Counted from the first letter of the stretch, positions 15,025 through 24,032 are shown. The stretch is 64,000 bases of DNA from Haliscomenobacter sp041740695 (GCF_041740695.1 NZ_JBGSLK010000007.1:1-64000), one strand, 5' to 3'. Translations and numbers: made by a program. The notes: generated by a model from the letters alone, not told the origin.

Positions 15025-16968
15025 ATGAAATCATTAATCCTGACTTTTGCAGTAGCCCTCGTCGCTACTTTGAGCCTAAACGCTCAAGCGCTACAATGTT
15101 CTCCCGAAAAGCCAATTGCTGGCGAAACCGTTACCCTCTCCTACGACCAAGACCAGACGATACTTGCCAATGAAAAAGAACTAAAGGCCACTGTACTCTT
15201 TCTGAACAACAACCCGACTGGAGATCGCTTCCACATTGAAGACGTCAATTTTGTACAAGAAAAAGGCGTGTTCAAAGCCAACCTGACCATTCCTGCCAAA
15301 GCCAACCTCTTTTACATTGCCTTAGCCAATGAAGTGGAGGGCGAAAAAGACAACAATGGTGGCAAAGGCTACGGATTCAGCCTGTATCAGGCCGATCGCA
15401 AAGCCCTATTGCCCGGTGTAAAAGGCAACCTTGGTTTGATCAAAGGCCGTTACGGTTATTATGCCAATGCTGATCGCGATGTACCCGCCGCACTTGCGTT
15501 GGTAAAAGAAGAATTTACCAGCAATCCCGCTGCCCGTAAAGACGCAACTTTGCTTTCTTTTTTCACTGCGGAAAGCAAAAGAGCTAAAGATGAAGCCGCC
15601 TTGGCCGAAGCCAAAAAGATGGCCGAAGCCATTACCAACGACAAAAAAGCCACAGAGCAAAACTTGTTCAATGCCTACCAGGTATACAAAACCCTGGATG
15701 ACAAGGCTATGCTGGAAACTGTAGGGAACAACATTCGCAAGAAGTACCCCAAAGGTATGCTGGTGCGGAGTGAAAAGATGGAGGCGGTCAGTATGGAAAA
15801 AGACTTGCCTAAAAAAGTGGCCTTGTACGAATCACTGGCTGGGTTACCCTTTTCCCCTACCGAAAAAAATGCCTACACCAGCCTCACTTCGGTGATTGCT
15901 AGTGGGTATTTGGGCAAAAAAGATTGGGCAAATTTTGAGAAATACCTCAATCAAACCACCGACAAAAACCGCAAAGCCAACCTGTTGAACAGCGCAGCCT
16001 GGCAATTGTGTGGCGAAGGCATTGTCAAAGAAGTGAGTAAAGAGGATGCAGAGCGTTCGGCCAAATACTCCAAACAATCCATCGACCTGATCAAATCTTT
16101 ACAAACTTCAACAGATAAGGCGGATGTGCCAGCTTACGCTAGCGCCAAACAAATGAAGGATAACCTGAAAAGCGCACTCGGCATGTTCTCCGATACCTAC
16201 GCAGTTTGCCTCTACCGCACGGGCAAATACGCCGAAGCGCTGGAATACCAGCAGGTTTACAACGAAACCCATAAATTCACTGACCCCGAAACCAACGAAC
16301 GTTACTGCATCTACCTCGAAAAAGCCAAAGGTGGCAAGGAGGCTGAAGCCATGTTGGAAAAACTGATCACTAGTGGCACCGCTTCAGAGGGAATGAAAAC
16401 ACAGTTTGTCCGCTTGTTTCAGGCCAACAACAGCCCCGAAGTCGCCGCTCAGCGCTACCTGGCCAACCTGGAAGAGGATGCCAAAGCCCACAAACGGGAA
16501 GAGCTGCGCAAAAAAATGATCGACAAGGAAGCGCCCGACTTCAAACTGCGCAACCTCAAAGGGGAAGAAGTTGCCCTGAGCAGCCTGAAAGGAAAAGTAG
16601 TGATCCTCGACTTTTGGGCAACCTGGTGTGGACCTTGCAAAGCCTCTTTCCCTGGCATGCAAAAATCACTTGAAGCCCTCAAAGACCGCAGCGATGTAGT
16701 TTTCCTCTTCATCGATACCTGGGAAAAGGGTGAGAACAAAGAAAAAGCTGCCGCCGAATTCATCGAAAAAAACAAGTACAGCTTCAACGTACTGATGGAC
16801 AATGATGATAAAGTGGTGGGTAGTTATAAAGTAGAAGGTATCCCTACCAAGTTCATCGTGGGTAAAGATGGCCGCATCAAATTCATGAGCGTTGGCTTCA
16901 ATGGCACCGAAACGCTGATTGAAGAAGTAGCGGCCATGATTGATCTGGCAGCTGAGGTGAAACCTTAA
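15025..16968 (+). CDS. Secreted TlpA/ResA-like thioredoxin-fold protein
   Basis: This is a 647-residue exported protein starting at the ATG at 15025, which gives a clean signal peptide (MKSLILTFAVALVATLSLNA). Earlier in-frame ATGs exist but add a non-signal leader. The first 490 residues are helical and TPR-like, with an N-terminal beta domain common in Bacteroidota TlpA proteins. The C-terminal domain (about 505-640) is a thioredoxin fold of the AhpC/TSA-Redoxin group with a WCGPC active site at residues 534-538 (DFWATWCGPCKASFPGM) and the cis-proline region GIPTKFIVGKDG. It probably reduces or oxidises disulfides of envelope proteins. DsbD, encoded at 20573-23143, is a plausible electron donor; this link is inferred. 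Confidence 0.9.
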   Translation: MKSLILTFAVALVATLSLNAQALQCSPEKPIAGETVTLSYDQDQTILANEKELKATVLFLNNNPTGDRFHIEDVNFVQEKGVFKANLTIPAKANLFYIALANEVEGEKDNNGGKGYGFSLYQADRKALLPGVKGNLGLIKGRYGYYANADRDVPAALALVKEEFTSNPAARKDATLLSFFTAESKRAKDEAALAEAKKMAEAITNDKKATEQNLFNAYQVYKTLDDKAMLETVGNNIRKKYPKGMLVRSEKMEAVSMEKDLPKKVALYESLAGLPFSPTEKNAYTSLTSVIASGYLGKKDWANFEKYLNQTTDKNRKANLLNSAAWQLCGEGIVKEVSKEDAERSAKYSKQSIDLIKSLQTSTDKADVPAYASAKQMKDNLKSALGMFSDTYAVCLYRTGKYAEALEYQQVYNETHKFTDPETNERYCIYLEKAKGGKEAEAMLEKLITSGTASEGMKTQFVRLFQANNSPEVAAQRYLANLEEDAKAHKREELRKKMIDKEAPDFKLRNLKGEEVALSSLKGKVVILDFWATWCGPCKASFPGMQKSLEALKDRSDVVFLFIDTWEKGENKEKAAAEFIEKNKYSFNVLMDNDDKVVGSYKVEGIPTKFIVGKDGRIKFMSVGFNGTETLIEEVAAMIDLAAEVKP

Positions 16969-17337
16969 ACTCATTTCGGGTTTGGGATTTGGGATTTCGG
17001 TTGGTGCGTTGCTCAAACCGAAATCCCAAATCTGAAATCCCTCGCGCAATACAAATATTTATTCCAGCGTTTTGCTTGTGCAGTTGTGAAACCGAAGTAA
17101 AAACCCTATCTTAACTGCTGAAAATTGTATCCAAGTTCACAGTAATGTTAAACTTTGGCTTTACTTGAATTTTTCAGGGCTTTGGGCATTACAGTTATTA
17201 AGAGAGTTGTGTATACTTGCAGCACAATTTCAAAAAATTCATATTTGTTTTCAAGCTTGTTTGAGTTGCACGGGTAAAAGCAGCAAAAATTCAAACAAGT
17301 TCGTACTCAAAACCGATTATTAACCCTCGCTATCTAT
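16969..17337. other. 369-bp intergenic region before the PorP/SprF gene
   Basis: It holds the inverted repeat 16978-17041 right after the TlpA-like gene. Beyond that is AT-rich promoter DNA with a -7-like TATACTTG at 17212-17219 (one mismatch to TAnnTTTG). No small ORF looks real. Confidence 0.5.
16978..17041. repeat. Inverted repeat built of GGGATTT words
   Basis: The left arm (16978-17004) is made of repeated GGGATTTGGGATTTCGG words. The right arm (17014-17041) is CAAACCGAAATCCCAAATC plus a further copy of the word. It starts 9 bp after the stop codon of the TlpA-like gene and may also terminate its transcript. Confidence 0.75.
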
Positions 17338-18393
17338 ATGAAAAACTGGAAATCAATACTTGCGTTGGGCCTGCTGATCTGGGGGGCAACCATTTTGCAG
17401 GGGCAAGACATTCACTTTTCGCAGTTCTACATGTCACCGCTCAATCTCAATCCGGCGATGACTGGGGTGATGAATTGCAACTCTCGTGTGGCTGTAAACT
17501 ACCGCAACCAATGGGGCAGCGTGCTGCGCTCCAATTCCTTCCGCACCTATTCAGTCTCTTACGACCAACGCATTCCGGTTGGCCGTTACGACTATTTTGG
17601 GGTAGGAGGTACTTTCTGGGGTGACCGGGCTGGTGAAGCCAATTTTGCTACCCTGACTGGAAAAATCTCTGGCTCTTACTCCAAACAAATCGCTGGTAGC
17701 CGCAAAAAAGCCAGTTATTTGGTGGTGGGTGCCGAAGCTGGTTTGGCTCAACGCAGCCTCGACTTCCTGAATCTACGCTGGGGTACCCAGCACGACGGCG
17801 AGGGTGGCTTCGATCCATCTCTACCTTCTCAAGAGGACCGTTTTAACCGCGACAATTTCCTCTTTGCCGATATGGCAGCAGGTTTGTTGTATTTTCACCG
17901 CAATGGCAATAAAAACGTATACATCGGCGGTGCTTTTCACCACTTGAATCGGGCCAATCAATCCTTTGATACTGAGGGTGAAGAAGACCCCATCTTTAGC
18001 CGCTGGACGGTGCATGCGGGTGGCGAGTTTCCTACTTCCAGTGGAAAAATGGGGATTCTCCCTGGTTTCATCGTGATGCGTCAAGGGCCCTCTTTTCAGG
18101 TGAACGCTGGTGCAAGCCTTCGTTTTATGTTGGATCAGACAAAGGACAGTTATCAGGCTTTTCAGTTGGGTTTGTGGGGCCGTGTGGCCAACAAACTGGA
18201 ACAGGGTTACCTGACCGACGCCATCATCGCCTCTACTCGATTTGATTTCAACGACCTGAGCCTTGGTTTTAGCTACGACATCAACGTATCTCAACTCAAA
18301 CCTGCTTCCAATTCACAGGGGGCTTTTGAGTTCAGCTTGATTTATAAAATTTGTGGTTTGGAACGCCGTGGGGTGTACTGTCCGAATTTCTAG
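17338..18393 (+). CDS. PorP/SprF family type IX secretion outer-membrane protein
   Basis: This 351-residue outer-membrane beta-barrel protein belongs to the PorP/SprF family. These proteins attach T9SS cargo with type B sorting domains to the surface or assist their export. A signal peptide (MKNWKSILALGLLIWGATIL, cleavage after LQGQ) is followed by the diagnostic start DIHFSQFYMSPLNLNPAMTG. Conserved blocks follow (YRNQWGSVLRSNSFRTYSVSYDQ, GVGGTFWGDRAGEANF, LSLGFSYDINVSQLKPAS). The length is close to the usual 300-350 residues. The two type B cargo genes upstream (2089-9885, 12611-14665) are plausible clients; this is inferred from proximity and domain type. Two REP-like hairpins and a terminator follow the stop codon. 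Confidence 0.92.
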   Translation: MKNWKSILALGLLIWGATILQGQDIHFSQFYMSPLNLNPAMTGVMNCNSRVAVNYRNQWGSVLRSNSFRTYSVSYDQRIPVGRYDYFGVGGTFWGDRAGEANFATLTGKISGSYSKQIAGSRKKASYLVVGAEAGLAQRSLDFLNLRWGTQHDGEGGFDPSLPSQEDRFNRDNFLFADMAAGLLYFHRNGNKNVYIGGAFHHLNRANQSFDTEGEEDPIFSRWTVHAGGEFPTSSGKMGILPGFIVMRQGPSFQVNAGASLRFMLDQTKDSYQAFQLGLWGRVANKLEQGYLTDAIIASTRFDFNDLSLGFSYDINVSQLKPASNSQGAFEFSLIYKICGLERRGVYCPNF

Positions 18394-18400
18394 CACCTAT

Positions 18401-18465
18401 AACCCACGACTAAAGTCATGGGTTAGGGTTGTGGACACGCTTTACCCACGAATAAATTCGTGGGT
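18401..18465. repeat. Two adjacent REP-like hairpins
   Basis: AACCCACGAC...GTCATGGGTT (18401-18424) and ACCCACGAAT...ATTCGTGGGT (18444-18465) are two copies of the same palindrome, beginning 7 bp after the stop codon of the PorP gene. They look like REP elements of the kind moved by RAYT transposases; no RAYT gene is in the window. Confidence 0.7.
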
Positions 18466-18490
18466 TGCGCTCCTTAATTTTATCCCTTAA

Positions 18491-18536
18491 AAAAGGCCTC
18501 CCGGAGCAAAAAAATACTTGCGGGAGGCCTTTTTTT
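18491..18536 (+). terminator. Strong intrinsic terminator
   Basis: The 13-bp perfect stem AAAAGGCCTCCCG / CGGGAGGCCTTTT with a 17-nt loop is followed by a T-tract. The A-tract on the other side would also allow termination from the minus strand. It ends the PorP/SprF transcript. Confidence 0.9.
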
Positions 18537-18705
18537 ATTGGGGTTCTACAGTGTTCAAGTTCATCCAGGAGTGCAATTGCCATTTTCTTTCTATCTTGTG
18601 ACTTTGATTTTTATGACCGATTATACCAACAACGCAGCTGGACACTGAATTTCAGTTTGAGGCGTTATAACAGTCATAATCATTCGTAAACCAAAATTGA
18701 ACGCA

Positions 18706-19164
18706 ATGTTTAGCAGTAAAGATTCCAACAGCAAGCCACGCAATGGATCTGTTGCTCCGGTGAATCCCAACGCCTTCAATAGCCTGGTACAGGGCACTGT
18801 AGTTGAAGGTACGGTACGCTCCGAAAGCGACATCCGCGTTGATGGCTTAATCAAAGGAAAACTCTTCTGCGACGCCAAAGTGGTGATTGGCCCAACTGGC
18901 TCAATCGAGGGGGAAATCCGCTGCGCCAACGCAGTGATAGAAGGTAAATTTGAAGGGACCATTGTGGTAGCAGAATTGCTCAACGTCCGTGAAAATGCGG
19001 TAGTGAGTGGGGAAGTAACCACTGGAAAATTATTGGTTCAGTCGGGAGCGGTCTTCAATGTAACCTGCAACATGGGCAGTCAGGCACCTGCTGCTAAAGC
19101 GAGCTCAGCCCCGCTTGTCGCCAAAAAAGAAGATGAAAAAGGAGTCAAAGCACCCAATAACTGA
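18706..19164 (+). CDS. Bactofilin
   Basis: This 152-residue cytoskeletal protein belongs to the bactofilin (DUF583, CcmA) family. These proteins self-assemble into filaments at the inner face of the membrane and often organise cell-wall enzymes. The central part (about 25-115) is the typical right-handed beta-helix with repeated hydrophobic rungs (VVEGTVRSESDIRVDGLIKG, AKVVIGPTGSIEGEI, VRENAVVSGEV). It is flanked by flexible tails rich in Ser/Asn and in Ala/Lys. The ATG at 18706 is preferred over a TTG at 18697. It overlaps the atpZ-like gene by about 32 bp, so the two are translationally coupled, as is usual near Bacteroidota ATP synthase clusters. Confidence 0.93.
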   Translation: MFSSKDSNSKPRNGSVAPVNPNAFNSLVQGTVVEGTVRSESDIRVDGLIKGKLFCDAKVVIGPTGSIEGEIRCANAVIEGKFEGTIVVAELLNVRENAVVSGEVTTGKLLVQSGAVFNVTCNMGSQAPAAKASSAPLVAKKEDEKGVKAPNN

Positions 19165-19414
19165 TCCAAAGGATCCATCTGACACTTCCAAGGGGAAAGC
19201 CGCATCCAATGTTTACCTTAAATATTCGGGTATGGCTTTCCAAATGGGTATCATTATCCTCATCGGCGCTTTGCTGGGGCGCAAACTCGACACTTATTTT
19301 CACAGCCCCAAACCCTGGTTCACCGTAGCACTTTCCCTGTTGGCCATTTTTGCCGCCTTGTATACCACCCTCAAAGATTTGTTGCCTTCGAACAAGAATC
19401 AGCCTCCGCGCTGA
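19133..19414 (+). CDS. atpZ: AtpZ/AtpI family ATP synthase accessory membrane protein
   Basis: This is a 93-residue membrane protein with a charged N-terminal tail and two membrane helices (AFQMGIIILIGALLGRKLD and PWFTVALSLLAIFAALYTTLK). This is the standard AtpZ/AtpI layout, including the conserved Gly-Arg-Lys-Leu-Asp after helix 1. In other bacteria such proteins help assembly of, or supply Mg2+ to, the F1Fo ATP synthase. The start at 19133 lies inside the end of the bactofilin gene. The ATP synthase structural genes expected downstream (atpB, atpE) are not in the window, which is a break from the usual gene order. Confidence 0.85.
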   Translation: MKKESKHPITDPKDPSDTSKGKAASNVYLKYSGMAFQMGIIILIGALLGRKLDTYFHSPKPWFTVALSLLAIFAALYTTLKDLLPSNKNQPPR

Positions 19415-19460
19415 CATTTGCCTTCCTTTCAAATAGACTAATCGCATAATTATGCATCTA

Positions 19461-19620
19461 GCGCATTAACTCATAAGTTTCACCACACTCTGGCTTGCTC
19501 TTTTGCAGTAAGACTTCGTTGTAAAAAACTTACAGAGCTTAGGCTATGCGCGTTTTTTAACGCCTCTTCTTACTGCAAAATAGCTGCGCTTTAGCGTAGT
19601 TCACCTTATAAGTTAATGCA
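19461..19620. repeat. Long imperfect inverted repeat in the atpZ downstream gap
   Basis: The outer arms GCATTAACTCATAAGTTTCAC (about 19463-19483) and its mirror TTCACCTTATAAGTTAATGC (19600-19619) enclose a second pair, TTTTGCAGTAAGA and TCTTACTGCAAAA, around a loop of about 60 bp. It lies directly upstream of the promoter of the next gene. Confidence 0.7.
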
Positions 19621-19630
19621 CTGGGTTTTG

Positions 19631-19638
19631 TACTTTTG
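19631..19638 (+). promoter_or_regulatory. -7 promoter element TACTTTTG
   Basis: TACTTTTG matches the Bacteroidota -7 consensus fully and lies 31 bp before the ATG at 19669. It suggests that the AtpI-like and biotin-carrier genes have their own promoter. No TTTG at the -33 position is apparent. Confidence 0.45.
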
Positions 19639-19668
19639 TAGTTGAATTCAATTTTCAACTGCATAGAC

Positions 19669-20049
19669 ATGAATCAATCCCGTTTTTTGCTGTATTTGGG
19701 CATTGTGTCGGCGTGCACAGCACTTGGGGTGTTTTTACTCAATTTGCTGCCCGGGTTTCAGGTACACGCAGCGTTTGCGTGGGGTACTTTTGCCTTTTTT
19801 GTCCTGTTTACCCTGCTCGCCTTTTGGTACGGAAATATGGCTGCCCGCAGCACCAACAAGCATCAATTCACCAACGCCTTCATGGGCTTGACCATGATCA
19901 AAATGTTGTTTTCCTTGATGATTGTGGTCGGGTATTTTTTTCTGGCCAAACCCGCTGATAAGTTATTCATCGTGCCATTTTTTGGCATTTATTTGATTTA
20001 CACCGTTTTTGAAACCGCCCTTTTGATGAATTTGGGCAGAACCCGCTAG
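19669..20049 (+). CDS. Four-helix membrane protein, AtpI-like position
   Basis: This 126-residue integral membrane protein has four predicted helices (YLGIVSACTALGVFLLNLL, AFAWGTFAFFVLFTLLAFWY, MIKMLFSLMIVVGYFFLA, LFIVPFFGIYLIYTVFETAL). In many Bacteroidota an uncharacterised protein of this size and topology follows atpZ and precedes atpB, so it may be the ATP synthase protein I-like component; this is inferred mainly from position. The ATG at 19669 is chosen because an earlier TTG adds only a non-conserved leader. The biotin-carrier gene follows after 5 bp, implying one transcript. Confidence 0.7.
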   Translation: MNQSRFLLYLGIVSACTALGVFLLNLLPGFQVHAAFAWGTFAFFVLFTLLAFWYGNMAARSTNKHQFTNAFMGLTMIKMLFSLMIVVGYFFLAKPADKLFIVPFFGIYLIYTVFETALLMNLGRTR

Positions 20050-20054
20050 TTTTT

Positions 20055-20537
20055 ATGCAAACACCAAATTATAAGGTATCCGTTAACGGTCAGGTGGTGC
20101 TGGAAAATGCAACCCAAACCGGATTGGATTTCATTCGATTGGACGAGCAGTATTTCCATGTGCTGCATGGCGAAAAGACCTATTTGGCCACTTTGGAAAA
20201 AGTAGATTACCACGCCAAAGCTTTTGTCTTTCGGATCAATGGAGAAGTGTATGAGGTGAAAATTGCCGACCAGTTTGACCAGATGGTTGAGCGGCTGGGT
20301 TTGCATACCCAAGCAGCAGCTAAGTTCAAAGACTTGAAAGCTCCTATGCCCGGCCTAGTGCTGGAAGTAATGGTAGAGGCTGGCCAAAAAGTACAAAAAG
20401 GCGACTCTTTGCTGATCCTCGAAGCCATGAAAATGGAAAACGTGCTGAAATCACCCGGCGATGGGGTGGTGAAAAAAATAAAAGTGGAGAAAGGTGCAGC
20501 CGTGAATAAAAATCAGGTGCTGCTGGAGATGGAGTAG
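20055..20537 (+). CDS. Biotin carboxyl carrier protein of an acyl-CoA or pyruvate carboxylase
   Basis: This 160-residue protein ends in a biotinyl domain (about 92-160). The biotin-accepting lysine lies in the motif LILEAMKMENVLKSP, with the usual upstream PMPGLVLEVMVEAGQKVQKG. The N-terminal part resembles the linker region found in biotin carriers of propionyl-CoA or methylmalonyl-type carboxylases. It carries the carboxyl group between a biotin carboxylase and a carboxyltransferase, neither of which is in the window, so the complex must be completed by genes elsewhere. Its stop codon lies within a REP-like hairpin (20534-20561). Confidence 0.9.
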   Translation: MQTPNYKVSVNGQVVLENATQTGLDFIRLDEQYFHVLHGEKTYLATLEKVDYHAKAFVFRINGEVYEVKIADQFDQMVERLGLHTQAAAKFKDLKAPMPGLVLEVMVEAGQKVQKGDSLLILEAMKMENVLKSPGDGVVKKIKVEKGAAVNKNQVLLEME

Positions 20538-20561
20538 AGACGCACAGCCGTGCGTCTCTAC
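20534..20561. repeat. Perfect palindromic hairpin overlapping a stop codon
   Basis: GTAGAGACGCAC and GTGCGTCTCTAC pair over 12 bp around a 4-base loop. The stop codon TAG of the biotin carrier gene is part of the left arm. It probably ends both convergent transcripts and belongs to the REP-like class. Confidence 0.85.
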
Positions 20562-20572
20562 CCTTTGCCCAA

Positions 20573-23143
20573 TTATTTCATTGACAAGCGGGTGAACGCG
20601 TCTTTGCCGCATTGTAAAAAGCTACCGTATAGGTTTTCTTCTTGCATTCCTCCCAACGGATTGGTTAATAACTGCCCGTCTGGAGAAAGCAATACGTAAT
20701 AAGGTTGGCTATTGGTCTTGAAATACTCCGTTTGGAAATGTGCCCATTTGTGGCCGATGTTGCGCAGTTTGCGGGTCCCTCCTTGTGCAGTTTCTACTAC
20801 AATTTGGTCTTTCTCGGGCAACTCCCGTTTATCATCAACATAAAGAGAGATCAGTACATAATCTTTACTTAGCAGCGGATACACAGGTTTGGTTGGCCAC
20901 ACATTTTCTTCCATTCTGCGGCAATTCACACAAGCGTGCCCAGTGAAATCAATCAGCACTGGTTTGTTTACCTCGCGCGCGTAAGCCAAACCCTGTTGTA
21001 AATCCTTGAAGCAGTTTAACTCCTGTGGGCAGTCACAAGGCTTGAACCAACTGTAACATACAGGAGGAGCTAATCCACTCAACAAAGTCAAGGATTGATA
21101 GGAACCCGTCGCTTTATTGACCATAAAACCCGTTCCCAGGTAGATCGCAAAAGCCAAGGAAACCAGTCCCATGCCTATTTTTATCCCGTTGGACCTTTCT
21201 TTTCCGTAGTGTGGGAAATGAATAAGACCAAACAGATATAAGGCCAAGCCCAGGAAAATCAACAACCAAATCGCGAGGAAAGGCTCGATGGTCAACAACT
21301 CCCAATCTTTCACCAAATCCGCATTCGATAAAAATTTGAGGGCCAAGGCTAATTCCAGAAAGCCTAAAACCACTTTGATGGTATTCATCCAACTGCCCGA
21401 CTTAGGCAAGGATTGCAAAATGCTGGGGAAGGCGGCAAAAACCGCAAAGGGTAGTGCCAGCCCCAATCCAAATCCACCCATCCCTGCCGTCAATTGCCAG
21501 GCGCCTCCATCCGAGGTCAAGGCACCCGCGAGCAGAGAGCCCAAAATCGGCCCCGTACAAGAGAAAGAAACCAGGGCTAAAGTCAAGGCGGCAAAAAATA
21601 TCCCGAGGGCACCGCCTAAATTTTCCGCCTGACTGGAACGATTCACCCAGGAACTCGGCAGTGCAATTTCGTAATATCCAAAAAAGGAAAAGGCAAAAAA
21701 GACAAATACGGCAAAGAAGATGATGTTGAGCCACACATTGGTGGAGATATCATTCAAAATATCCGGGTTGATGTTGTCCATCAAGTGAAAAGGGATACTC
21801 AAGAGCAGGTAAACCAAAATGATGAAGCCAGCATACATGGAGGCATTTCCAATCAGCTTACCCTTTTTGTTTTGGCTCATTTTGGTGAAAAAACTCACCG
21901 TGAAAGGAATCATCGGGAATACACAAGGCGTGAGTAAGGCCAATAACCCGCCAAAGAATCCCAGCAAAAATATTTTGAAAAAACCCGTTTTGGCTGTTAT
22001 TACTTCATCTGCAACTCCACACTGCCCCAATGGCGCATCGAGTTGAGGTTTATTCAAACCAAAATAGGTTTCTAATGGCGTGGTACCAATGGGAGCTTCA
22101 GTTCCCCCTTTAATTGCCTTATTTGCCTCTATCCCCACCAAAGCACTCAGCTTAGCCGGTACAAAGTGAAAATCCACATCCGTTGGCATTGAACAAGTGC
22201 TGGCATTGCAAGCCATGAAGTTTAGGAAACCGGTGATGGCTTGTTCGGGATCGGTCACTATTACTTTTTGGGTAAAAACCGCATTGCCTTCAAATTGCTT
22301 AACGACTACCCCAAAAAGTGGTTCAAGTTTCTCTTTAATCTTTCCTGCCTCTTTGGTTTTCCCATCTAAGGTGTAGTGTTTACCGGGATTGTACGTAAAG
22401 GTCGTAGGAAGTACACCTCCTTCGTCAGTAAATTGAGAATACAAATGCCAGCCAGCTTCAGGAATACCAGTTATCGTGATCTCATAAACGTTTCCCTGCA
22501 ATTTTTTGATTGAACTTTCCCATTTCGCATAAGCTTGCAGGCCGGGAGCATTCGCTGCACCGGAAAGATCGGTGACCTGGAAATCCGCATTGGCTACTGA
22601 TGATTCAGGAGCAGTAACAGGTGCCGCATTTTTATCTTGAGCATCCTTTACCTTATCTCCCTCAAGACTACCTACCTTTTTTTTTTCAGCCCCAGCCTCG
22701 TTCAACATAAATTTGAACGCAAACTCGGTAGGCGGCAAACACTTCTCGTCGTTGCAGCACATGTACTCCACATACCCGGTGATGGGTTTGGAGGGATCGG
22801 TTACTTTGATTTTTTGGCGGAAGGTAGCAGTATGGAACAGTTTGATGACGTTCATGTCGAACATCTTATCGTGGCCTTCCTTGCGGTCACCCTCTTCGAT
22901 GTTTTTGCCCACCAGTTGGAAAGTACCTTTGTCGTAATGAAAGGAGGTACGCACGGGACCATCGTCGCTTTCCAGGTATTGAGAATAGGTGTTCCAGCCA
23001 TCCTGAATGTTGGCCACAAAAATCAGTTCATATTCATTTGCACTCAACTTCTTCAAATTGGTCGACCATTTAACCGGGTCTTCAATTTGAGCAGAAACAC
23101 TAAAAGCACAAAACAACAGGAACAAAAAAGCAACTATTCTCAT
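20573..23143 (-). CDS. dsbD: Thiol:disulfide interchange protein DsbD
   Basis: This 856-residue inner-membrane protein moves electrons from cytosolic thioredoxin to envelope thiol proteins. The start at 23143 gives a signal peptide (MRIVAFLFLLFCAFSVSA). It has two N-terminal DsbD-alpha-like domains (about 20-160 and 200-330), each with a paired cysteine motif (CCNDEKC, CNASTC). This duplication is common in Bacteroidota. The central eight-helix domain carries the redox cysteines in LLTPCVFPMIPFTVSFF and VSFSCTGPILGS. The C-terminal thioredoxin domain has the active site CVNC at 738-741 (HACVNCRRME). Convergent with the biotin carrier gene. It may feed the TlpA-like protein at 15025-16968. Confidence 0.95.
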   Translation of the reverse strand: MRIVAFLFLLFCAFSVSAQIEDPVKWSTNLKKLSANEYELIFVANIQDGWNTYSQYLESDDGPVRTSFHYDKGTFQLVGKNIEEGDRKEGHDKMFDMNVIKLFHTATFRQKIKVTDPSKPITGYVEYMCCNDEKCLPPTEFAFKFMLNEAGAEKKKVGSLEGDKVKDAQDKNAAPVTAPESSVANADFQVTDLSGAANAPGLQAYAKWESSIKKLQGNVYEITITGIPEAGWHLYSQFTDEGGVLPTTFTYNPGKHYTLDGKTKEAGKIKEKLEPLFGVVVKQFEGNAVFTQKVIVTDPEQAITGFLNFMACNASTCSMPTDVDFHFVPAKLSALVGIEANKAIKGGTEAPIGTTPLETYFGLNKPQLDAPLGQCGVADEVITAKTGFFKIFLLGFFGGLLALLTPCVFPMIPFTVSFFTKMSQNKKGKLIGNASMYAGFIILVYLLLSIPFHLMDNINPDILNDISTNVWLNIIFFAVFVFFAFSFFGYYEIALPSSWVNRSSQAENLGGALGIFFAALTLALVSFSCTGPILGSLLAGALTSDGGAWQLTAGMGGFGLGLALPFAVFAAFPSILQSLPKSGSWMNTIKVVLGFLELALALKFLSNADLVKDWELLTIEPFLAIWLLIFLGLALYLFGLIHFPHYGKERSNGIKIGMGLVSLAFAIYLGTGFMVNKATGSYQSLTLLSGLAPPVCYSWFKPCDCPQELNCFKDLQQGLAYAREVNKPVLIDFTGHACVNCRRMEENVWPTKPVYPLLSKDYVLISLYVDDKRELPEKDQIVVETAQGGTRKLRNIGHKWAHFQTEYFKTNSQPYYVLLSPDGQLLTNPLGGMQEENLYGSFLQCGKDAFTRLSMK

Positions 23144-23259
23144 GGGAAAGTCTTTTTTATAAAAATCTTGAACAGGCACTTTAAGAACAGCTTCAGTTTA
23201 CCAATGGTTGTAACGCAAAAAACAAATTCAGTGATATAAAGGCCAGGCTGTCCGCGCCG

Positions 23260-23973
23260 TTACATTGAGGCCGACATGTGGGTCATTTTCACCAGCGAAT
23301 CAAACAAACGGTGGCCATCGGAATTGCCGAGGATGTCTTCCGAAGCCCGCTCAGGGTGGGGCATCATGCCAAACACATTGCGCTGTTTATTGCAAATGCC
23401 CGCAATGTTGTCCAGCGCGCCATTGGGGTTGGCATCTGCGGTAATTTCACCCTTTGGCTCACAATATTTGAATAGAATTTGATCATTGGCTTCCAACTCG
23501 GCCAGCGTTTCTGCATCGGCATAAAAGCGACCATCACCGTGGGCAATGGGAATTTTTAACACTTGTCCAGAATGGATACCCGCGGTAAGCGGACTATTGT
23601 TGGAGATGGTTTTAAGGTATACGTTTTTGCAGATGTACTGCTGATTGGAATTGCGCAAAAGCACTCCTGGCAGCAATCCAGCTTCACACAAAATCTGGAA
23701 ACCATTACAAATGCCATACACCAGGCCACCATTATTGGCAAAATCAACCACCGCATTCATGATGGGAGAAAAGCGGGCAATGGCCCCCGAGCGCAAGTAG
23801 TCACCAAAAGAAAAGCCCCCAGGCAACACGATACAATCCCCTGCGGCAAAGCCGTCCAATTGGGTTTCTTTGTGCCAAATCTTTACCGTTTCCTGTTGCA
23901 TGACGTTGCCGAGCACGTGCATCATGTCATCGTCGCAATTGGAGCCGGGAAAAACAACTATGCCGAATTTCAT
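23260..23973 (-). CDS. purQ: Phosphoribosylformylglycinamidine synthase, glutaminase subunit PurQ
   Basis: This 237-residue glutamine amidotransferase of purine synthesis releases ammonia from glutamine for PurL to convert FGAR to FGAM. The class I triad is visible: the nucleophile Cys89 in YGICNGFQ and the His-Glu pair in MMPHPERA near the C-terminus. The N-terminal FPGSNCDDD and LPGGFSFGDYLRSGAIA blocks are typical. The length matches the small-PurQ type, so a separate small-PurL and PurS should exist elsewhere. A -7 element TACCTTTG lies 60 bp upstream. The neighbours are unrelated, so purQ is not in a pur operon here. Confidence 0.97.
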   Translation of the reverse strand: MKFGIVVFPGSNCDDDMMHVLGNVMQQETVKIWHKETQLDGFAAGDCIVLPGGFSFGDYLRSGAIARFSPIMNAVVDFANNGGLVYGICNGFQILCEAGLLPGVLLRNSNQQYICKNVYLKTISNNSPLTAGIHSGQVLKIPIAHGDGRFYADAETLAELEANDQILFKYCEPKGEITADANPNGALDNIAGICNKQRNVFGMMPHPERASEDILGNSDGHRLFDSLVKMTHMSASM

Positions 23974-24032
23974 GGTTTGAGCGTTTGGTCATCCGCGAAT
24001 AACTTCGCCAGATGAATTATGCTTAAAAAATG

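Larger units (their letters stand above)
18394..18705. other. Intergenic region between the PorP gene and bactofilin (312 bp)
   Basis: It contains the REP-like hairpin pair, a strong terminator at 18491-18536, and about 170 bp of presumed promoter DNA for the bactofilin gene in which no full consensus promoter is seen. Confidence 0.5.
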
